From positions 18,846,801 to 18,910,800 of the forward strand of contig JARWKL010000015.1 in NCBI GenBank assembly GCA_029961685.1: 64,000 nt of DNA. The letters run 5' to 3'. A program made the translations under genes and the position numbers. The notes under the pieces are model-generated. The model did no database searches. It was not told the origin of the DNA and worked only from the letters and a program-made list of their open reading frames with translations. Shown here one piece after another: positions 11,073 to 22,439 of this stretch. Source of the stretch: Aristolochia californica (Eukaryota > Streptophyta > Magnoliopsida > Piperales > Aristolochiaceae). Every line of letters starts with the position of its first letter. Position 1 is the first letter of the stretch.

Positions 11073-12094
11073 TGGTATCAGAGCTTCTGATCGATTAACC
11101 AGAACCAGTCTGCCCTCACGGGAAATCTTTATCGGAAGTAGTTTCCGTAGCTGCAACCCAATACCACCACCCATATCTAGTATTTTCTCATCCCTTTCTC
11201 CAAGCAATCTTGTCGGAGGAATTTTTGAAAAAAAAAAATGCCGCCACCGCTTCGCCTAACATCCTCGAAGTCGTCACCCCACTGCCGTCATCGTCCGCTC
11301 TCCCGGCAACTCCCTTTCTCGGCCAACCAATTTTACCCCCTCCCTCTAAAGCCACCGTGTGTCGTTGACGATTTCGTCATCGTCGCTGCAACAGAGTCGC
11401 GAAACTCTGCTCTGCTCAAAGTCCCCGTTGACGATCTTGCGACGCGACGTCTCTGCAATAGTCATTGAGTCCCTTACCATCGTCAATCGTCGAGAATCGT
11501 CGCCCGCCGAAAATCAGCAACCGACAGCCACACAACCTCATCGCTCTCAGCCGCAAGCCGTCACTTAGAGACCAGACCCTACTACGCCAGAACCGACAGC
11601 TCGCCGCTCTCAGCAACAATCCGTTGCCACTCAAAACCGCACGCCGTTCACCCCGATGGCCACAATGCCGACCGCCCAGAGTTCTCAACCAAAGTAACGC
11701 CGTTTGTGAGGGGATTTTGACTGATGAACTGATGAAGTTTTTGGAGCTTAATCTCCCAAAAGTAAAGGAAGGTATGAAACCAAGATTGGTTTTTTTATTT
11801 TGGAAACCACCAAAAATTCCTCCTTGCCAAAGTAATGACTTTGTTCTTGAACTCCTGCGTAGTGTGCTGCTTGATAGGTTTATAAAGAATTCAAGTAATT
11901 GATAGAGATAGAGATAAACATAGTGATAGATATAAAGATAATCATAGAGATAAAGATAACTAGTGAATGAATTAGAGATAGACTCAAATTGTATATTCCT
12001 AATCACCTACAATCTCTCAATATAATTCTATAAATAGTTTACACCCGATCAATAATAATTCCTACAATATTATTCTTTATTCTTATATTCTATA
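11073..12094 (+). repeat. Array unit 1: PBS, leader, NOP56 fragment, LTR 2
   Basis: PBS at 11073, leader to 11683, NOP56-derived segment 11684-11899, LTR 11900-12094. Leader and NOP56 fragment are in one open frame from about 11465 to 11902. The leader ATG seen in units 4 and 5 is TTG here. NOP56 blocks ILTDELMKFLELNLPKVKEG and QSNDFVLELL are both readable. Confidence 0.8.
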
Positions 12095-13016
12095 TGGTAT
12101 CAGAGCTTCCGATCGATTAATCAGAACCAGTCTGCCCTCGCTAGAAATCTTTATCGGAAGAAGTTTTCGTAGCTGCAATCCAACACCACCACCCATATCT
12201 AGTATTTTCTCCTCTCTTTCTCCATGCAATCTCATAGGAGGTATTTTTGAAAAAAAAAAAAAAAACTGCCACCTTCGCTTCCCCTAACATCCTCGTCACC
12301 ATCACCCCACTGCCACCGCCATCCGTTCTGCTAGCAACTCCCTCTCTCGGCCGACCTATTTTAACCCCTCCCTCCAAAGCCACCGTGTGCCGCTGACGAT
12401 TTCGTCGTCGTTGCTACAACAGAGTCCCGAAACTCTGCTCTGCTCAAAGTTACCGTTGACGGTCTTGTGACGCGAGGTCTCTGCAATAGTCGATGAGTCC
12501 CTTACCTTCGTCGACCATCGAGAATCGTTGCCTACAGAAAATCGGCAGCTGACAACCGCACGACGCCGCCGCAAGCCATCGCTTAGCCACCGTCCCCTAC
12601 TACGCCAGAACCGGCAACTCGCCGCTCTCACAACTGCACGCAGTTCACCCCGACGGCCACAATGCCAACCGCCCAGAGTTCTCAACCAAAGTAACGCTGT
12701 TTATGAGGAGATTTTGACTAATGAACTGATGAAGTTTTTGGAGCTTAATCTCCCAAAAGTAAAGGATGGTATGAAACCAATATTGGTTCACTTATTTTGG
12801 AAACCACCAAAAATTCCTCCTTGCTAAAGTAATGACTTTGTTCATGAACTCCTTGCATGGTGTGCAGCTTGATAGGTTTATAAAGAGTTCAAGTAATTGA
12901 TAGACTCAAATCGTATATTCCTAATCACCTACAATCTCCCTGTATAATTCTATAAATAATTTACACCTGATCAATAATAATTACGATAATATTATTCTTC
13001 ATTCCTATATTCTATA
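12095..13016 (+). repeat. Array unit 2
   Basis: PBS at 12095; NOP56 segment 12681-12897; LTR 12898-13016, shortened to about 119 bp by an internal deletion of the gata-rich 5' half. The leader also carries a deletion relative to unit 1, giving the shortest unit of the array. Confidence 0.8.
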
Positions 13017-14047
13017 TGGTATCAGAGCTTCCGATCGATTCATCAAAACCAGTCTGCCCTCGCTGGAAATCTTTATCAGAAGTAGTTTTCGTAGCTGCAA
13101 CCCAATACCACCACCCATATCTAGTATTTTCTCCTCCCTTTCTCCATACAATCTCATCCGAGGTATTTTTGAAAAAAAAAAAAAAATTATCGCCATCGCT
13201 TCGCCTAACATCCTCGTTGTCGTCACCCCACAGCCGCCGTCGTCCGCTCTGCCGACAACTCCCTCTCTCGGCCAACATATTTTACCCTCTCCCTCTGAAG
13301 CCATCGTGTGCCACTGACGATTCTGTCATCGTCGTTGCAACAGCATCTCGAAACTCTGCTCTGCTCAAAGATCTCATTCACGGTCTTGCGACGCGACGTT
13401 TCTACAACAGTTGATGGTCCCTTACATAGGTCGACCGTCGAGAATCGTCACCCGCCAAAAATCGGCAGTGAACAGCCGCACGATGTCGCCACTCTAAGCC
13501 GCAATCGCAAGCCGTCGTTTAGCGACCGGCCATTACTACTCCAGAATCGGCAGCTCGCCGCTCTCAGCAGCAATCTGTTGCCGCTCACAACCGCACACCG
13601 TTCACCCGACGGCCACAATGCCGACCACCCAGAGTTCTCAACCAAACTAACACCGTTTGTGAGGGGATTTTGACTGATGAACTGATGAAGTTTTTGGAGC
13701 TTAATCTCCCAAAAGTAAAGGAAGGTATGAAACCAAGATTGGTTCACTGATTTTGGAAACCACCAAAAATTCCTCCTTGCCAAAGTAATGACTTTGTTCT
13801 TGAACTCCTGCGTGGTGTGCAGCTTGATAGGTTTATAAAGAGTTCAAGTAATTGATAAAGATAGAGATAAACATAGTGATAGATATAAAGATAATGATAG
13901 AGATAAAGATAACTAGTGATTGAATTAGAGATACGCTCAAATTGTATATTCCTAATCACCTACAATCTCACTGTATAATTCTATAAATAGTTTACACCCG
14001 ATCAATAATAATTACGACAATATTATTCTTCATTCCTATACTCTATA
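13017..14047 (+). repeat. Array unit 3
   Basis: PBS at 13017; NOP56 segment 13637-13852; LTR 13853-14047. The PBS that follows this LTR is mutated (tagtatta), so unit 4 would start from a defective primer site. Confidence 0.8.
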
Positions 14048-15228
14048 TAGTATTAGAACTTTCGATCAATTAATTAGAACTAGTCTGCCCTCACTAAAAA
14101 TCTTTATCGGAAGTAGTTTCAGTAGCTGCAACCCTATACCACCACCCATATCTAGTATTTTCTCTTCCCTTTCTCCATGCAATCTCCTCAGAGGTATTTT
14201 TGTAAAAAAAAAAAACTGCCACCACCGCTCCGCCTTGCATCCTCGTCACCGTTACCCCACTGCCGCCGCCGTCCGCTCTACCCGTAACTCCCTCTCTTGG
14301 TCGACCTATTTTAACCCCCTCCCTCCGAAGCCACAATGTCCCGCTGATGATTCCGTCGTTGTCACTGCAACAGAGTCCCGAAACTATGCTCTACTCAAAG
14401 TTCCCATTGATGGTCTTGTGACGCGACGTCTCTGCAACAGTCAATGAGTCCCTTACCATCGTCGACCATCAAGAATCGTCGCCTGCCAAAAATCACATGT
14501 CGACTGCCGCACGAAGTCGCTGCTCTCAGTCACAGCCGCAAGCCGTCACTTAGCGACTTGCCCCTACTACGTCAGAACCGGCAGCTCTCCGTTCTCAACA
14601 ACAATCCGTTGCCGCTCACAACCGCACGTCGTTAACCCCGACGACCACAATGCCGACCGCCCAGAGCTCTCAGCCGCAAGCCATCGTTTAGCAATCAGCC
14701 CCTACTACGCCAGAACCGGCAGCTCGACACTCTCAACAACAATCCGTTGCCGCTCACAACCGCACTTCGTCACCTCACGCCGATCACCCCGACGACCACA
14801 ATGTCGACCGCCCAGAGTTCTCAACCAAAGTAACGCCGTTTGTGAAGGGATTTGACTGATGAATTGATGAAGTTTTTGGAGCTTAATCTCCAAAAAGTAA
14901 AGGAAGGTATGAAACCAAGATTGGTTCACTGATTTTGGAAACCACCAAAAATTCCTCCTTGCCAAAGTAATGACTTTGTTCTTGAACTCCTGCGTGATGT
15001 GCAGCTTGTTAAGTTTATAAAGAGTTCAAGTAATTGATAGAGATGGAAATAAACATAGTGATAGATTAAAGATAATGATTGATATAAAGATAACTAATGA
15101 TTAAATTGGAGATAGACTCAAATTGTATATTCCTAATCACCTGCAATCTCACTGTATAATTCTATAAATAGTTTACACCCGATCAATAATAATTACGATA
15201 ATATTATTCTTCATTCCTATATTCTATA
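14048..15228 (+). repeat. Array unit 4
   Basis: Longest unit. The leader contains an extra copy of the 'cccctactacgccagaacc' block, a duplication inside the leader. ATG 14444 opens the leader frame. NOP56 segment 14820-15034 has a 1-base loss in 'gggatttgactgatg'. LTR 15035-15228. Confidence 0.8.
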
Positions 15229-16263
15229 TGGTATCAGAGCTTCCGATCGATTAATCAGAACCAGTCTACCCTCACATGAAATCTTTATCGGAAGTAGTTT
15301 TCGTAGCTGCAACCCAATACCACCACCCATATCTAGTATTTTCTCCTCCCTTTCTCCCTGCAATCTCGTTGAAGATATTTTTGAAAAACAAAAAAACCGC
15401 CGCCATCTCTTGGCCTAACATCCTCGTCGCTATCACCCCACTATCGCCGCCGTCTGCTCTGGCGGCAACTCTATCTCTTGGCCGACCTATTTTTCCCCCT
15501 CCCTCCCATGCCACCGTCTGCCGCTGATGATTCCGTCGTTGTCGCAACAACAGTCCCGAAACTGTGCTCTGCTCAAAGTTCCCATTAACGGTCTTACGAC
15601 ATGACGTCTCTGCAATAGTCAATGAGTCCCTTACCTTCATCGACCGTCGAGAATCGTCGCCAATCAAAAATTGGCAGTCGACAGCCGCATGACGTCGTCG
15701 CTTTCAGCAGTAGTTGCAGCCTCAAGCAGTCGCTTAACGACTGGCCCCTACTACGCAAGAACCGGCAGCTCGCTGCTCTCAACAGCAATCCGTTGCCGCT
15801 CACAACCGCATGCCATTCACCTCGACAGCCACAATGCCGACCGCCCAAAGTTCTCAACCAAAGTAACACAGTTTGTGAGGAGATTTTGACTAATGAACTA
15901 ATGAAGTTTTTGGAGCTTAATCTCCCTAAAGTAAAGGAAGGTATGAAACCAAGATTGGTTTACTGATTTTGGAAACCACCAAAAATTCCTCCTTGCCAAA
16001 GTAATGACTTGGTTCTTGAACTCCTGCGTGGTGTGCAGCTTGATAGGTTTATAAAGAGTTCAAGTAATTGATAGACATAGAGATAAACATAGTGATAGAT
16101 ATAAAGATAATGATAGAGATAAAGATAACTAGTGATTGAATTAGAGATACGCTCAAATTGTATATTCCTAACCACCTACAATCTCTTTGTATAATTCTAT
16201 TAATAGTTTACACCCGATCAATAATAATTATGATAATATTATTCTTCATTCCTATATTCTATA
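15229..16263 (+). repeat. Array unit 5, with open chimeric leader-NOP56 frame
   Basis: PBS at 15229; NOP56 segment 15853-16068; LTR 16069-16263. ATG 15622 to stop 15966 is one open frame of 114 codons. About 75 residues come from the leader (MSPLPSSTVENRRQSK...) and 39 from NOP56 (EILTNELMKFLELNLPKVKE). This is the only unit here with both a real ATG and a frame open across the fusion. No evidence of expression can be seen. Confidence 0.8.
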
Positions 16264-17264
16264 TGGTATCAAAGCTTCCGATCGATTAATCAAAACCATC
16301 ATCCCTCGCTAGAAATCTTTATCGGAAGTAGTTTCCGTAGCTGCAACCCAATACCACCACCCATATCTAGTATTTTCTCCTCCCTTCTCCATGCAATCTT
16401 GTCGGAGGTATTTTTGAAAAAAATAATAATTTCCGCCACCGCTTCACCTAACATCCTCGTCGCTGTCACCCCACTGTCGTCGTCATCAGCTCTGCTGGCA
16501 ACTCCCTCTCTCGGCCAACCTATTTTACCCCCTCCCCTTGAAGCCACCGTGTGCCGCAAACGATTCTGTCGTCGTCGTTGCAACAAAGTTCCCATTGACG
16601 GTCTTGCGAAGCGACGTCTCTGCAACAGTCGATGAGTTCGTTACATTCGTCGACCGTCGAGAATCGTCGCCCGTCGAAAATCGACAGCCGACTGCCAAAC
16701 GACGTCGCCGCTCTCAGCCATAGCCATAGATACAAGCCGTCGCTTAGCGACCGGCCCCTACTAGGCCAGAACCGGTAGCTTACCGCTCTTAGCTGCAATC
16801 CATTGCTGCTCACAACCGCACTCCGTCACCGCACACCGTTCACCCCAAGGGCCACAATGTCGACCGCCCAGAGTTCTCAACCAAACTAACTCCGTTTGTG
16901 AGGGGATTTTGACTGATGAACTAATGAAGTTTTTTAAAGGTAGGTATGAAGCCAAGATTGGTTCATTGATTTTGGAAACCACCAAAAATTCCTCCTTGCC
17001 AAAGTAATGACTTTGTTCATGAACTCCTGCGTGGTGTGCGGTTTGATAGGTTTATAAAGAGTTTAAGTAATTGATAGACATAGAGATAAACATAGTGATA
17101 GATATAAAGATAATGATAGAGATAAAGATAACATGATTGAATTAGAGATAGACTCAAATTGAATATTCCTAATCACGTACAATCTCTTTTTATAATTTTA
17201 TAAATAGTTTACACTCGATCAATAATAATTATGACAATATTATTTTTCATTCCTATATTCTATA
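16264..17264 (+). repeat. Array unit 6
   Basis: PBS at 16264 (one change, atcaaagc); NOP56 segment 16876-17071 carries an internal deletion after 'atgaagtttttt'; LTR 17072-17264. Confidence 0.8.
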
Positions 17265-17880
17265 TGGTATCAGAGCTTCCGATCGATTAATCAGAACCAG
17301 TCTGCCTTCGTTGGAAATCTTTATCAGAAGTAGTTTCTATAGCGTCAACCCAATACCACCACCCATATCTAGTATTTTCTCCTCCCTTTCTCCATGCAAT
17401 CTCGTCGGAGGTATTTTTGAAAAAAAACAAAAAACTGCCGCCACCGCTTAGCCTAAAGTCCTCGTCCTCGTCACCCCACTAATGCCGCCATCCACTCTAT
17501 TGGCAACTCCCTCTCTCGGCCGACCTATTTTACCCCCTCCCACCGAAGCCACCGTGTGCCGCTGACGATTCCATCGTCGTCACTGCAATAGAGTCCTGAA
17601 ACTCTGCTCTCCTCAAACTTCTCGTTTACGGTCTTACGATGTAACATCTCTGCAACAGTCAATGAGTCACTTACCTTCGTCGACCGTCGAGAATCGTCGC
17701 CCGTCGAAAATCGGCAGCCGATAGCCACACAACGTCACCACTTTCAGCCGCAAGCCGTCGTTTAGCGACCGGCCCCTATTACGCCACAACCAGCAGCTCG
17801 CCACTCTTAGCAGCAATCCGTGGCCGCTCACAACCGCACCCTGTTCACCCCGACGACCACAATGCCGACCGCCAAGAGTT
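17265..17880 (+). repeat. Array unit 7, leader only
   Basis: PBS and complete leader, ending in 'accgccaagagttctcac' at the point where NOP56 starts in the other units. It then runs into about 20 C residues and unrelated sequence. The array is therefore truncated at or near the cargo junction. Confidence 0.75.
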
Positions 17881-18360
17881 CTCACCCCCCCCCCCCCCCC
17901 CCCCCCAATGCGCTGAACCCGTCTTCTCTCCCGACACTGTCGTTGTTGCGATTCAGTGTTGTTGTTGGCAATATTGTCGACGCTCTCCTTACTGTCACTG
18001 CCTTTCGCCCCTCCGGCCACAGTGTCGACCGCCCTCAGTGAATCGGTGCCGAACAAAACCCGCTCTTACGTCTTTCTTTCTTTCGTCGCCGATTTCCCAC
18101 CAAAATGGGTTGACCCCGTTGCCACCTGCCCGCCTGTCGTCGTCATTTGTGCCTCTAGCCAGAACGCCGCCCGTCTCGGCAACACCGAGATGACCTAAGT
18201 TCAAAGAGGAAAAATTATGTCCCCCGCGTCGTCCTGAGCATTTACGTGCACCGCATGCGAACTCGCACATGGGCTTTCACACGTGCAGCAATTTTTATTT
18301 AAAAAAAAAAACTCAATGAATTCATCCTATCCGGATGATGTGAGTCTGTCCACTCCAGCC
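17881..18360. other. Post-array segment with poly-C tract
   Basis: Starts with a C run at about 17886-17907. Biased frames (Ser/Ala/Pro-rich) are open on both strands but match no family I recognise. It may be leader sequence of a second, related element. Confidence 0.4.
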
Positions 18361-18371
18361 GTTGCTCCAGC

Positions 18372-18655
18372 CGCCTCTAGTGCCGCTACTCTTCCACCGG
18401 ACGATGCAATTCCGTCCGCACTTGCTGCCTCCAGTGCCGCTGCTCTTCCATTGACGATGCTATTTCGTCCCCACCAGCCGCCTCCAGTGCCGCTACTCTA
18501 CCACCTGACGATGAAATTCCGTCCGCACCAGCCGCCTCTTGTGCCACTGCTCTTCCATCGGACGATGCAATTCCGTCCACACCAACCGCCTCCAATGTCG
18601 ATGTTCTGCCACCTAACGATGAAATTCCGTCCGCACCAGCCGCCTCCAGTGCACT
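18372..18655 (+). repeat. 54-bp minisatellite (about 5 copies)
   Basis: Five in-phase copies of a 54-bp unit beginning 'gcctccagtgccgctactct' and containing 'gacgatgaaattccgtccgc'. The length is a multiple of three and encodes an 18-residue repeat (AASSAATLPPDDAIPSAP-like). A one-base loss in copy 2 ('ccattgacgatg') shifts the frame afterwards. Probably a remnant of a repetitive protein or a retroelement leader. Confidence 0.75.
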
Positions 18656-18699
18656 TGCTGGTGCAAGATGGAGCTCCAAGAGGAGAGTCCAATCTTAAT

Positions 18700-19248
18700 C
18701 TTCAAAAAGAGGAAGCATGTTCTTGGAAGTGGTTTGGAGAGAGCAGCGGCTAATTAGAGCTGCGACATTGAAAGCGGATAGGGCAAACGGAATCGCATCG
18801 TCCAGAGGAAGAGCAGCGGCAATGGAGGCGCTAGGGCGGACGAGATCACATCGTTTGGTTGTACATCACCAGGAAGTAAAGGTTGTTTAGCTCATTACCT
18901 ATTGCCTCTAGGATTGATTGTTCTTTCTTAATAAAATACAAGTGTTTTTGGGGACAAGCTGAGGGGAGAGTGGTTTTCTATGACAAAGGTGTTGTTGCAC
19001 CACGCAAGAATGTGGATGCTATGAAAGTTGCCATTGACGCCACATTTGAGGAAGACAGAGAAGAAGGTGAGAAGTCCAAGATGAATGTCGAGCATACCAA
19101 CACTATAGCAACTAAAGCCGAGAAAAATAAATTCAAGAATACATCATGGACATAGAGCCCATAATGGAAATAAAATAAAATGGAGATGTTACTACTGTTA
19201 TTTTCAAGACTCCATGGATTTATCTCATGTAGAAAAAGGGAGACGACA
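18700..19248. other. Unassigned segment
   Basis: An unidentified plus frame at 18883-19155 encodes a lysine- and glutamate-rich stretch (ATFEEDREEGEKSKMNVEH). No domain recognised. It sits between the minisatellite and a minus-strand LTR and may be retroelement sequence. Confidence 0.3.
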
Positions 19249-19639
19249 TGTTGGGAGAAAAACCAAAGGAATAAGAGGCTATGGACTTGATGTCCTAACC
19301 CTCCCCAGCTCTATTTGTATATTAATGAAACTACTACATTACAATAATACCTATGAACTTAAGATTTAGGATTTAGGGTTCAGGGTTTTAATCCTAGAAT
19401 TTTAACTTAATTACATCAATGCCATCTCTATGAGACAACTCTTTATTTCCCATCCTGCCAGCATTGTATGTGGGTCGGGCATGTGCGCCTTTTCTTTGAT
19501 CTATGGGCCTTAAGCCCGTCTTCTATATCTATTGGATGCATGAGTCTTCCTTGGTCTTATGGATTTGGGCCCATCTTCTAATACACTTGGATATGTGGGC
19601 CTTCTTTGGTCGTGTGGGCTTGGGTCCTATCTTCTAACA
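19249..19639 (-). repeat. 3' LTR of a minus-strand copia-like element
   Basis: The segment runs TGTTGGG...TTCTAACA on the plus strand. It is bordered at its right end by 'ttccccctcaagttggggg', the complement of a polypurine tract of the form CTTGAGGGGGA. That places the LTR start at 19639 on the minus strand. No coding domain is recognisable in the adjoining internal sequence and there is no target duplication, so the copy is truncated. Confidence 0.6.
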
Positions 19640-20963
19640 TTCCCCCTCAAGTTGGGGGTGAGAGAATAGTATGAACTCCTAGTTTGCTGCAAATAATGTA
19701 TAAAATCTTTTTTGTGTAAATGGTACATCTTCCAACCCCCCCTCACGTTGGTGCTCTCGTTCATGAGCCCCCAACTAGCATAATATTAGTGAGAATAAAT
19801 CACTTCTAGCCGCTAAGACATTGTTCCATACTCCAATCTTAACTCATATTGGATGTAGGGCACACTTCATCTTTTATAGGTAGTGTGTCTATCGGCATAG
19901 CACTGAGGTATCCACCTCCATAGGACAACGACTCTCAAGTGGTAGAGTAATATATAACATTAATAGGGGGAAGTAACATAAATGTAATAATAAGTTCCTC
20001 CGTCATGGAATCCCAACCGTAAATATTTTTTATATTTTTTACGGGGACAAATAAATAATGGTATGAGGCCACCTCTTCTTCAATAATAATATTTCATCAA
20101 AAGAGACACAATAACAATAGTTGAAATGGACTTGGACCCATATAACACGAACCAAAAAATTCCTTGTAAAATTGACCCACGAAATATTCTCAATGCAAAT
20201 ATATGTACCAAATAATTTGCTGACCAAGGAATAATTTGCTAATTCTTCAAAATAATAATCCAGCCAGAGAAAAAATTACCGAGTCACTGCAGAAATATGT
20301 ATAAGCTTTCATCCAAACATGTATACCGAGGCAAAAAATAAGTGGCTTGAGTCGGGTTGACCCGGACATAGTTAGTCCGAGTTGACTCGGTCATCTGGTG
20401 CTTCTCAACATTAGCTAGAAGGGTAGCCTCGGGTTGTTGGGTTGACCCGGTCCGGTCCTGGTTGAAGTAGGCACTCGACCCATATTTAATATGTTTCCTA
20501 AGTTAGGAAACGTATTACCTCTTTCATATCTTCTTCTTCCTCTCCACCGAAGAGAGCGGAAAACCAAAGCTCTTCGAGAGGAAACTATCCCACAACGCAA
20601 CAGAGTATATATATCTCCTGGAGAATCAGCATAGGAAGAAAACTTTCCTCGGTTAATTGTGAAGCAAAAAAAGGGTAGGAAATATAGGTAGGAACGCTCG
20701 GTGACTTCCTCGCCGTGAGAAGTTGTACTCCTTGGCGCCGAATAGAGCATTGATATTATTGTTGAAACAACGTCCAAATATGGCAATGCAGAGGAAGGAA
20801 ACTTTTCGAGAGTGTACCAAGAATATCATGTTGTCGACGCCAATGAAGGAGATCCTTCTTGTCATCGAAGACGACAATCTGTAATGAAGAAAGTCAATTC
20901 TCTGTTGTTGGAAAGACATCGACTCTGTTAGGAACTCGGTCGGAGTTGTCGTTGACAGAGGAG
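19640..20963. other. Decayed retroelement-like spacer
   Basis: Begins as internal sequence adjoining the copia polypurine tract and continues without a recognisable domain. Words such as 'gggttgacccggtcc' recur near 20355 and 20440. Frames present are short and unconvincing. Confidence 0.4.
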
Positions 20964-21281
20964 TGTTATGGTCTTGGGGTTAAGTGTTTGGCTGTCCACA
21001 ACCTACCAGGCCAGTCTTTTGGGTAATATTGGCTAGGTGTTTAACATTTGGTATCAACGTTATACCACTATTGCAAATTTGAATCCCGAAGGGGGCGACA
21101 TAGAGACCTGTGTAGCACAAAAATGTTGTCCGGGTCGCTAGAGTGGGCCACTGTGGACGTCGGCTAATAACATTGGGAGTATTGTTATGATCTTAGGGAT
21201 AAGTACTTGGCTTTCTGCTACCTACCAGGCCGGTCTTTTGGGTAATATTGGCTAGGAGTTTAACATTTGGTATCAGAGCGG
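20964..21281 (+). repeat. Two tandem copies of a PBS-bearing leader
   Basis: Segments 20964-21060 and 21181-21281 are close copies (acctaccaggcc.gtctttt, gggtaatattggctagg, gtttaacatttggtatca). Each ends in a tRNA-Met-type primer-binding site: degenerate TGGTATCAACG in the first, perfect TGGTATCAGAGC in the second. A spacer of about 120 bp with 'tttgaatcccgaagggggcg' lies between them. Confidence 0.7.
21268..21279 (+). other. Primer-binding site of element A
   Basis: TGGTATCAGAGC, complementary to the 3' end of initiator tRNA-Met, the usual plant LTR-retrotransposon primer. The following 'gggaacacaa' is shared with the left end of element B (52811 downward). Confidence 0.8.
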
Positions 21282-21288
21282 GAACACA

Positions 21289-21726
21289 ATGAGCGATTCT
21301 TCGTCCCAAGGAAACGATCTATTGGAGGATACACGTGCAACACTTATAGTATGGGAAGAAGCCTTGCAAGATGTAATGCGAAAAACTTCCATTTAAATTT
21401 CTACACTTGAAAGGCATCTCGCTGCCGAAGAAAAGAAAGTCATACGACCTAAAATCTCCGAGCACAAAATATTCACTGAATACAAGACTGCAGACGCTGT
21501 CTCGGATTGGAAACAAGGCCAAGGACCAAAAAAATTAACAATTTCCGTGAAAGGAAATCCAGAGCCGAACAACAAGGACCCTACTAATCTGAAAGCAGAG
21601 TCTAGGACATCAAATCCGAAATTGGACTCAGAACTTCTGAAATCAGACAGCAGGGACTCAAATTTTTGGAAATCGGAGGGGTATTCCACATCCCCCTTCT
21701 CACGGGACGCCATACGTCTTCCATAG
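21289..21726 (+). pseudogene. gag-like ORF of element A
   Basis: ATG 21289 to stop 21726 is 146 codons with one internal stop (after RKTS). Blocks readable: MSDSSSQGNDLLEDTRATL, RHLAAEEKKVIRPKISEHK, and the end WKSEGYSTSPFSRDAIRLP. The minus-strand copy in element B (52625-52174) shows VIRPNFSEHEKFTE and the end WKSEGYSTTPF...RLP with the stop at the same place. Conservation of blocks and of the stop argues that this was a true element-encoded frame. Gag identity rests on its position after the PBS. Confidence 0.55.
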
Positions 21727-22250
21727 GAGATGCAAAAAAATCTGAGAGACCTCTGTCTCAAAAAATCTCCAAGTGGAGAAGTCCCAAAGGAGTGTTGTTT
21801 GCCGTCGAAAAAAGCCCAGCGGAAAACCAACTGCAATGTATTTCCGTCGGGGTCCTTCATTCCCACAGCTGGCAACGCAAGGAGAAAATGGGAGAAAGGG
21901 CGACGAGAGAAAGAGGAACCTCAATGGAGGACGAAATTTTTGGGTAAATTTTTGAAACGCCCTCGATTTGGATGTCAAAACGATTCTTCATGGGAGGGAT
22001 AGGGCTAAAAGAGGTTGAGCAGCAGCAACGCATCTCGAATTTTTGGCCTGGTGGTTTGTTGTTCCGTGAATCAGAGAAACGACGCAATTTTGATGGAATT
22101 CCTGTTTTGGCGTTTGAAATGCGAGTTGGGATATTTTTGGGGATTCTGAGATGCGAACAACACCTGTGCGTCTGTTGTGTGTCAAATTGAAAACATGCTG
22201 CTTAAGTTTTTCGGTTCCATATTTGCTGCTCCGGCACTGTTCGTGATATT
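21727..22250 (+). other. Leader module shared with element B
   Basis: Homologous to 52173-51715 on the minus strand. Matching words include 'gttgagcagcagcaacgc' and 'gagaaacgacgcaattttgatgg'. Translated similarity (LKEVEQQQRISN / LKGAEQQQRCSK) shows the homology best. Function unknown. Confidence 0.65.
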
Positions 22251-22439
22251 TTTTTCAATTCGATGGGAGTTCTGAATACGAGAAGGTAGACAACGTGGGA
22301 AAAACTGGAGATAAATTTTTTTTGGGTGTGCTAGGAATGATCTTGTGGATCAATGATTTTTCTATGGCTAGGTTGAACAGTAGGAGGAATTGTCCATTGG
22401 CAACTGCTATTATAGTATAGAAATGGGCTCCAGTAGATA

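Larger units (their letters stand above)
10878..17880 (+). mobile_element. Tandem array of TRIM-like/copia LTR units carrying NOP56 fragments
   Basis: Seven LTR copies (TGATAGAGATAGAGATAAAC...TTCTATA) begin at 10878, 11900, 12898, 13853, 15035, 16069 and 17072. Each is followed directly by the tRNA-Met-type primer-binding site TGGTATCAGAGC, altered in units 3, 4 and 6 as noted per unit, a GC-rich leader of about 600 bp and a NOP56 fragment of about 200 bp that runs into the next LTR. The repeat period is about 0.92-1.18 kb. No pol domain is present anywhere, so the units are non-autonomous. The arrangement LTR-internal-LTR-internal matches arrays made by recombination between LTRs of a miniature element. 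The last leader ends without cargo near 17880 in a poly-C tract. Confidence 0.85.

Noticed and set aside
11416..12006. 196-residue minus-strand ORF and its relatives in each array unit
   Set aside because: Antisense shadow of LTR, NOP56 piece and leader; repeats in every unit.
10878..17880. Regular repeats as a CRISPR array or satellite
   Set aside because: The unit is about 1 kb and contains an LTR, PBS and NOP56 coding text; plant DNA context.
20964..21281. tRNA-derived SINE (B-box-like 'tttgaatccc')
   Set aside because: No A box, no poly-A end or duplication; the segment leads into a PBS and gag-like ORF.
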